Assembly: GCA_916048145.1 (NCBI GenBank)
Contig: CAJZGT010000005.1
Location: 1 to 24,900, forward strand
Source of the DNA: an uncultured Streptococcus sp.
Lineage (GTDB): Bacteria; Bacillota; Bacilli; Lactobacillales; Streptococcaceae
Reading direction: 5' to 3'
DNA: 24,900 nucleotides
Under the pieces are notes generated by a model. It did no database searches. It was given only the letters and a program-made list of their open reading frames with translations, and was not told the DNA's origin. The stretch's first letter is position 1, and each line of letters begins with the position of its first letter. Both the position numbers and the translations under genes were made by a program. Shown here piece by piece: positions 22,149-24,900 of the stretch.

Positions 22149-23396
22149 TTATTCTTGTACTTCTTTCTGGGCGGCCTTGCCTTGGTCTAGAAGGGCTTGG
22201 ACGATTTTTTCATCGCGGAGTTTGACAGAATCGTTGATCATTTCTGCGGACTTGACAATGGTTGTTTCTAGTTGGGCACGTTTCTGACGGCCCAATTCGA
22301 TAGCTGCGACGATACCTTGGTTTTGAGCGACCAGACTTTCAGCCAGTTTTGTAACAGACTCAACAGCGACTGTCGGGCTTTGGGCAATTCTCTCCATCTG
22401 CGGAATCACTTCCTTGCTGGTTTCAGCTAGCATCTGAAGAGCAGCATTATTGGCATTGACAATGGCATCTGCCACGACACCTGATTTCATTGATTGTTGC
22501 AAAATACCAAGTTGGGCAATGGAAAGCTTCATTGTAGGAATCGTATTGCGACGAAGCATGCCCAATTTTTGGCGCATATCAGATGACACCTTCACAAGAT
22601 TGCGCATCTGAGGTGTTGTTGCCCAGGCCACATAGAGACGGCTGACATACTCGGTGTGCTGTTGTTCGAGGGTATTGACCACTTCAGCCATGCGGGCCAA
22701 TTCTTGTGACTTGGTTTGGTATTCTACCGTACTTGTATCGAGTTGGTCAGCTTGAGCTTTCAGTTCGGCAGCGCGATTGCCAGCTTCTGTCTGGCTAGCT
22801 TCGATAAAAGAAATCACTCCCACTAGATTTTCAATGGATTTGGTATTGTCCTCAATCAACATCTCAGCAGAGACGATATTTCGAGCTAAGACATCTTCTT
22901 GCTTGACCACTGCAGCAGCCATGCCATCAAGCTTTTGCTCCACTGTTTTTGAGTCAAAGTAAAATTCTTGTAGCGTATTTTTACTCTTGTTAAACAATCG
23001 TTGCAAAAAGTTTGGCTTTTCTTCTAACTCAGCAATCTCAGCGTTCTTGTATTTGACGACAAAGCCTTGCAACTCACGGTTGGTATTCTTGAGTAAGTCA
23101 TCTACTTGGGGAATCTGCAGTTTCTTTTGTTCTGACAAGATACGATTGACTGTATTGTTCACGCCTTCTACAGCAGATTGTCCAAAATCCAAAAGAGCAT
23201 TTTGATTGGTGACAAACTGGTCTACTAACTGGGGCACGTGCGCCTTGATTCCCTCTTGCTGCTCAGGGCTCAACTTTTCAAGAAAGGTCAAGGTCTTGTC
23301 TGAGCCAGTATTGGTCTCGATGATTTGGGTTGTTTTATCCACCTTAGCTACCGTATTATTAGCAATCTGGTCAATATCAAAATTAAATTCTGTCAT
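22149..23396 (-). CDS. telA: TelA-family toxic anion resistance protein
   Basis: 415 residues, almost entirely helical, cytoplasmic. The segment WATTPQMRNLVKVSSDMRQKLG and the following RRNTIPTMKLSIAQLG are characteristic of the TelA family. Some members are linked to tellurite resistance and to tolerance of cell-envelope-acting agents; the biochemical activity is unclear. ATG 23396 has AAGGAG 7 bp upstream, and the xpaC stop lies 21 bp away, so the genes form one operon ending at the 22109 terminator. The pair xpaC-telA is conserved across Firmicutes. Confidence 0.9.
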   Translation of the reverse strand: MTEFNFDIDQIANNTVAKVDKTTQIIETNTGSDKTLTFLEKLSPEQQEGIKAHVPQLVDQFVTNQNALLDFGQSAVEGVNNTVNRILSEQKKLQIPQVDDLLKNTNRELQGFVVKYKNAEIAELEEKPNFLQRLFNKSKNTLQEFYFDSKTVEQKLDGMAAAVVKQEDVLARNIVSAEMLIEDNTKSIENLVGVISFIEASQTEAGNRAAELKAQADQLDTSTVEYQTKSQELARMAEVVNTLEQQHTEYVSRLYVAWATTPQMRNLVKVSSDMRQKLGMLRRNTIPTMKLSIAQLGILQQSMKSGVVADAIVNANNAALQMLAETSKEVIPQMERIAQSPTVAVESVTKLAESLVAQNQGIVAAIELGRQKRAQLETTIVKSAEMINDSVKLRDEKIVQALLDQGKAAQKEVQE

Positions 23397-23417
23397 GGTT
23401 ACTCCTTTGTTTCTAAC

Positions 23418-24224
23418 CTATTCTTTACGATTTTTTTCTAGGATACGCAGACTGATATCAAAATCACGCATATCTGTTTCATTGAGTTCTCTCAAGACCT
23501 GGTCCAGCTCAAGGTCAAATTGTTCGATAGCTGCTTTAGCTTGCTCTAAGCGTTCTTCTGCCCGATTATAGTTCTTCGGATTGGCCTTAATCTTTAAATA
23601 GCCTTCTAGAATCGTTTTGAACTTCTCCATCTTCAAACTATGAATGGCCGTCAATTCTTCCTTATCACCATCAGCAGAGGTAGCAATCTTGTCTAAAATG
23701 GCCTGATGGTCAATAGCAATATTGGCCAAGGCCTGGGATAATTCTGGAGCTAATTCCTCTGGTTCCGCATTTTCAAGATCTACTTGACTTTCTCTATCCA
23801 AACGTTCTAGCTGAACATCGATGTTTGCCCTTACTGTACGAACCTTTTTGTCAATACGGTTGTAGACATCAGCATCGATATAGGACTTGAGATGATCCGC
23901 CTCCTGATGGATTTCCCGCAGTTCGATTAATACTTGATTGGCCAGACTCTTATAGGAAGCTGAACCTTTTTCTACTAAAGTTTCCTCTAGTTGCTGAATA
24001 TCTTTGTCCTCCTGACGAATCCGAGCTTTTAAAAGCTCAATCCGATCGTCGAGCGAACGATCCTGCAAAAGAGGATAGCGCCAACGTTTGTAGAGACGGT
24101 AACCGCCATAACCCAGTAGGACACAAGCCGCAAGCGGAAGAGCATATTGAACCAAGAGTCCCAACAAGAACAAGAAGCCCCAAAAATAGAGACAACCTTT
24201 CCAAAAACCATTACCCGATTTCAT
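23418..24224 (-). CDS. xpaC: XpaC-family protein (5-bromo-4-chloroindolyl phosphate hydrolysis protein family)
   Basis: 268 residues from ATG 24224; AAGGA sits directly before an earlier ATG at 24230 but 6 bp before this one, so the second is the likely start. Two hydrophobic segments near the N terminus (about CLYFWGFLFLLGLLV and LPLAACVLLGYGGYRLY) are followed by a long coiled-coil helical domain. The family name comes from a Bacillus phenotype and does not describe a proven enzyme. It is followed by telA in one operon. An extended -10 (TGC-TAAAAT, hexamer at 24255-24260) lies about 30 bp upstream. Confidence 0.85.
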   Translation of the reverse strand: MKSGNGFWKGCLYFWGFLFLLGLLVQYALPLAACVLLGYGGYRLYKRWRYPLLQDRSLDDRIELLKARIRQEDKDIQQLEETLVEKGSASYKSLANQVLIELREIHQEADHLKSYIDADVYNRIDKKVRTVRANIDVQLERLDRESQVDLENAEPEELAPELSQALANIAIDHQAILDKIATSADGDKEELTAIHSLKMEKFKTILEGYLKIKANPKNYNRAEERLEQAKAAIEQFDLELDQVLRELNETDMRDFDISLRILEKNRKE

Positions 24225-24254
24225 AAACATTCCTTATTTTCAATTTATAAGTCT

Positions 24255-24263
24255 ATTTTAGCA
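24255..24263 (-). promoter_or_regulatory. xpaC-telA promoter (extended -10)
   Basis: Minus-strand TGC plus TAAAAT, about 30 bp from the xpaC start codon. The -35 is weak. Confidence 0.5.
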
Positions 24264-24405
24264 CAAAAGAGTAAAATGAGGGCGGAAATCCCCTAGAAAA
24301 GAGTTGATTTCTTTGCTGTAGAATGGAGGCTAGTAGCGCGTGGGCTAATTTCAGTTGAGCTGACTCAAACCACAAACACACTCTGAGTAATATCAAAACA
24401 AAAGC

Positions 24406-24434
24406 TTGAAATATCGGAGGGGTTGTGTTAGAAT
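24406..24434 (+). promoter_or_regulatory. Promoter of the Fst-system antitoxin RNA
   Basis: TTGAAA (24406-24411), a 17-bp spacer ending TGT, TAGAAT (24429-24434). Transcription should start near 24441, right at the first direct repeat. Confidence 0.75.
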
Positions 24435-24442
24435 GAAAGCAT

Positions 24443-24474
24443 AAAGGGAAAATAATGCTTCTAGCATATATAAC
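24443..24474 (+). repeat. Fst-locus direct repeat, copy 1
   Basis: AAAGGGAAAATAAT, three extra bases, then TCTAGCATATATAAC. It matches 24605-24633 exactly apart from the 3-base insertion. Confidence 0.85.
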
Positions 24475-24478
24475 TAAA

Positions 24479-24509
24479 AAGCCCCACCGTGCCACCGATG
24501 GGGTTTTTT
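24479..24509. terminator. Shared bidirectional terminator of toxin and antitoxin RNAs
   Basis: CCCCACCG (24482-24489) and CGATGGGG (24496-24503) around TGCCAC, with A-run on the left and six T on the right. The one imperfect pair is U-G on the minus strand and C-A on the plus strand, so both directions can terminate. Confidence 0.85.
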
Positions 24510-24533
24510 GCTACCCTCTAAAAGGGTTAAATG

Positions 24534-24626
24534 CTACTTGCTACGTCTCTTTATCCATAGCTTGAAAAGCTCAGATAGTACGTTAACAAGTAACGGAGCT
24601 AGAAAAAGGGAAAATAATTCTAGCAT
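24534..24626 (-). CDS. fst: Fst-family type I toxin peptide
   Basis: A 30-residue peptide beginning MLELFSLFLAPLLVNVL and ending KLWIKRRSK. One hydrophobic membrane-spanning helix with a proline near position 11 and a basic C-terminal tail is the hallmark of the Fst/Ldr family, whose founder comes from the par locus of Enterococcus plasmid pAD1. Such peptides insert in the membrane and are toxic when overproduced. GGGAGGTG lies 6-7 bp before the ATG but is partly hidden in a 5' hairpin. The locus has all the par parts: own promoter, convergent antitoxin RNA, direct repeats and common terminator. It lies between xpaC and rpsD in core chromosome. Chromosomal Fst loci are known in streptococci. 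Confidence 0.88.
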   Translation of the reverse strand: MLELFSLFLAPLLVNVLSELFKLWIKRRSK

Positions 24627-24633
24627 ATATAAC
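24605..24633 (+). repeat. Fst-locus direct repeat, copy 2 (over the toxin start codon)
   Basis: AAAGGGAAAATAAT then TCTAGCATATATAAC on the plus strand. In the toxin mRNA its complement covers the start codon and the first codons, where the antitoxin RNA would pair. Confidence 0.85.
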
Positions 24634-24635
24634 AC

Positions 24636-24658
24636 CTCCCTTCCTTAAAGTGAGGGAG
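24636..24658 (-). promoter_or_regulatory. 5' hairpin sequestering the toxin ribosome binding site
   Basis: In the minus-strand RNA CTCCCT pairs with AGGGAG, the latter being the core of the toxin ribosome binding site. The enterococcal fst mRNA also has a 5' stem-loop that limits translation. Confidence 0.65.
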
Positions 24659-24665
24659 CCAGAAC

Positions 24666-24694
24666 ATTATATCATACCAAATTTATATCATCAA
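24666..24694 (-). promoter_or_regulatory. Promoter of the Fst toxin mRNA
   Basis: On the minus strand TTGATG (24689-24694), a 17-bp spacer ending TGA, TATAAT (24666-24671). The predicted mRNA runs from about 24659 to 24476, roughly 185 nt. Confidence 0.8.
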
Positions 24695-24793
24695 CATCGC
24701 GTCATTCTTGGAATAGATAGACTTAGATACACAAATAATCTTACTAGCAAATCTCTATACAAACTCAGAAATCAAGCTTTTAAGACAAAGCAA

Positions 24794-24815
24794 AAAGCCC
24801 ACTGTTGTAGGCTTT
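24794..24815 (-). terminator. Terminator of rpsD
   Basis: On the minus strand AAAGCCTAC and GTGGGCTTT form a 9-bp stem with one wobble around AACA, followed by TT and a T-rich tail. Confidence 0.75.
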
Positions 24816-24835
24816 CTGTAAGATATATCTTAAAA

Positions 24836-24900
24836 TTAAAGCATTTTGTTGTAGAATTCAACGACAAGTGCTTCGTTGATTTCTGGGTTGATTTCGTCGC
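24836..24900 (-). CDS. rpsD: 30S ribosomal protein S4, C-terminal end
   Basis: The last 21 codons on the minus strand read DEINPEINEALVVEFYNKML then TAA, the conserved C terminus of S4, an early-assembling small-subunit protein. The rest lies outside the window. The terminator at 24794-24815 follows it. Confidence 0.92.
   Translation of the reverse strand, partial: DEINPEINEALVVEFYNKML

Larger units (their letters stand above)
24441..24509 (+). ncRNA. Antitoxin RNA (RNA II-type) of the Fst locus
   Basis: About 69 nt from the predicted start to the end of the T-run, close to the size of RNA II in the enterococcal par system. Its 5' part carries direct repeat copy 1, which lets it pair with the toxin mRNA around the start codon because the mRNA carries the other copy in complementary sense. 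Its 3' part is the shared terminator, so the two RNAs are also complementary there. It would block toxin translation. Expression is inferred from promoter, terminator and the repeat arrangement. Confidence 0.75.

Noticed and set aside
23206..23571. 121-codon plus-strand ORF opposite telA-xpaC
   Set aside because: Serine-rich shadow frame of two clear minus-strand genes.
24253..24495. 80-codon minus-strand ORF between xpaC and the Fst locus
   Set aside because: Lies across the antitoxin RNA and its promoter, has no ribosome binding site, and its content is explained by those signals.
1..24900. CRISPR arrays, tRNA and rRNA genes
   Set aside because: No regularly spaced repeats, cloverleaf sequences or rRNA signatures were seen on either strand.

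Overview
The window comes from a streptococcal chromosome of the mitis/pneumoniae group. The signs are low G+C, a BOX-type intergenic repeat, Cys-free RpmF and RpmG, a perfect CodY operator upstream of ilvD, and IS150-group IS3 remnants typical of these species. Assignment to this group is inference from sequence features; the species cannot be fixed from the window alone.

Layout. (1) 1-2660 is core chromosome: the tail of a DUF59 (MIP18-like) gene, a BOX element, ilvD on the minus strand with its promoter and CodY box, then rpmF-rpmG on the plus strand. (2) 2632-11276 is an integrative mobilizable element inserted in the last codons of rpmG, bounded by a 17-bp direct repeat. It carries a cargo gene for a protein with a membrane-anchored C terminus (2804), a tyrosine integrase, a probable excisionase, a Rep_trans/MobT-type relaxase, an FtsK-like coupling protein, several small genes and a structured noncoding segment that may be oriT. 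No type IV secretion genes are present, so it would need a helper element to transfer. Paired AACTGA motifs with 11-bp periodicity lie near both ends and look like integrase arm sites. A third pair next to int, together with a duplicated terminator, suggests past accretion.

(3) 11277-22110 is a decayed accessory island bounded by roughly 80-bp direct repeats. It holds a zinc-finger-like gene and a 5'-truncated duplicate of it, a wrecked IS3 element, a gene with possible PBECR4-type resemblance, and a two-gene operon of an OLD/RecF-like ATPase plus a PD-(D/E)xK nuclease. The ATPase reading frame is broken at a run of nine A. Beyond these are unrecognised genes, a run of membrane or membrane-anchored proteins, and a DUF1643 pseudogene with a nonsense codon. 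(4) 22111-24900 is core chromosome again: the xpaC-telA operon, a complete Fst-family (par-type) type I toxin-antitoxin locus at 24406-24694, and the C terminus of rpsD.

How the parts work together: integrase and excisionase would move the element in and out of rpmG, and rpmG's coding sequence stays intact because the core repeat recreates its end. Relaxase, coupling protein and the putative oriT would mobilise it. The ATPase-nuclease pair and the membrane cargo protein are plausible anti-phage functions, by architecture only. The Fst locus is the clearest compact regulatory system in the window: toxin mRNA and antitoxin RNA converge on one shared terminator and share direct repeats at their 5' ends.
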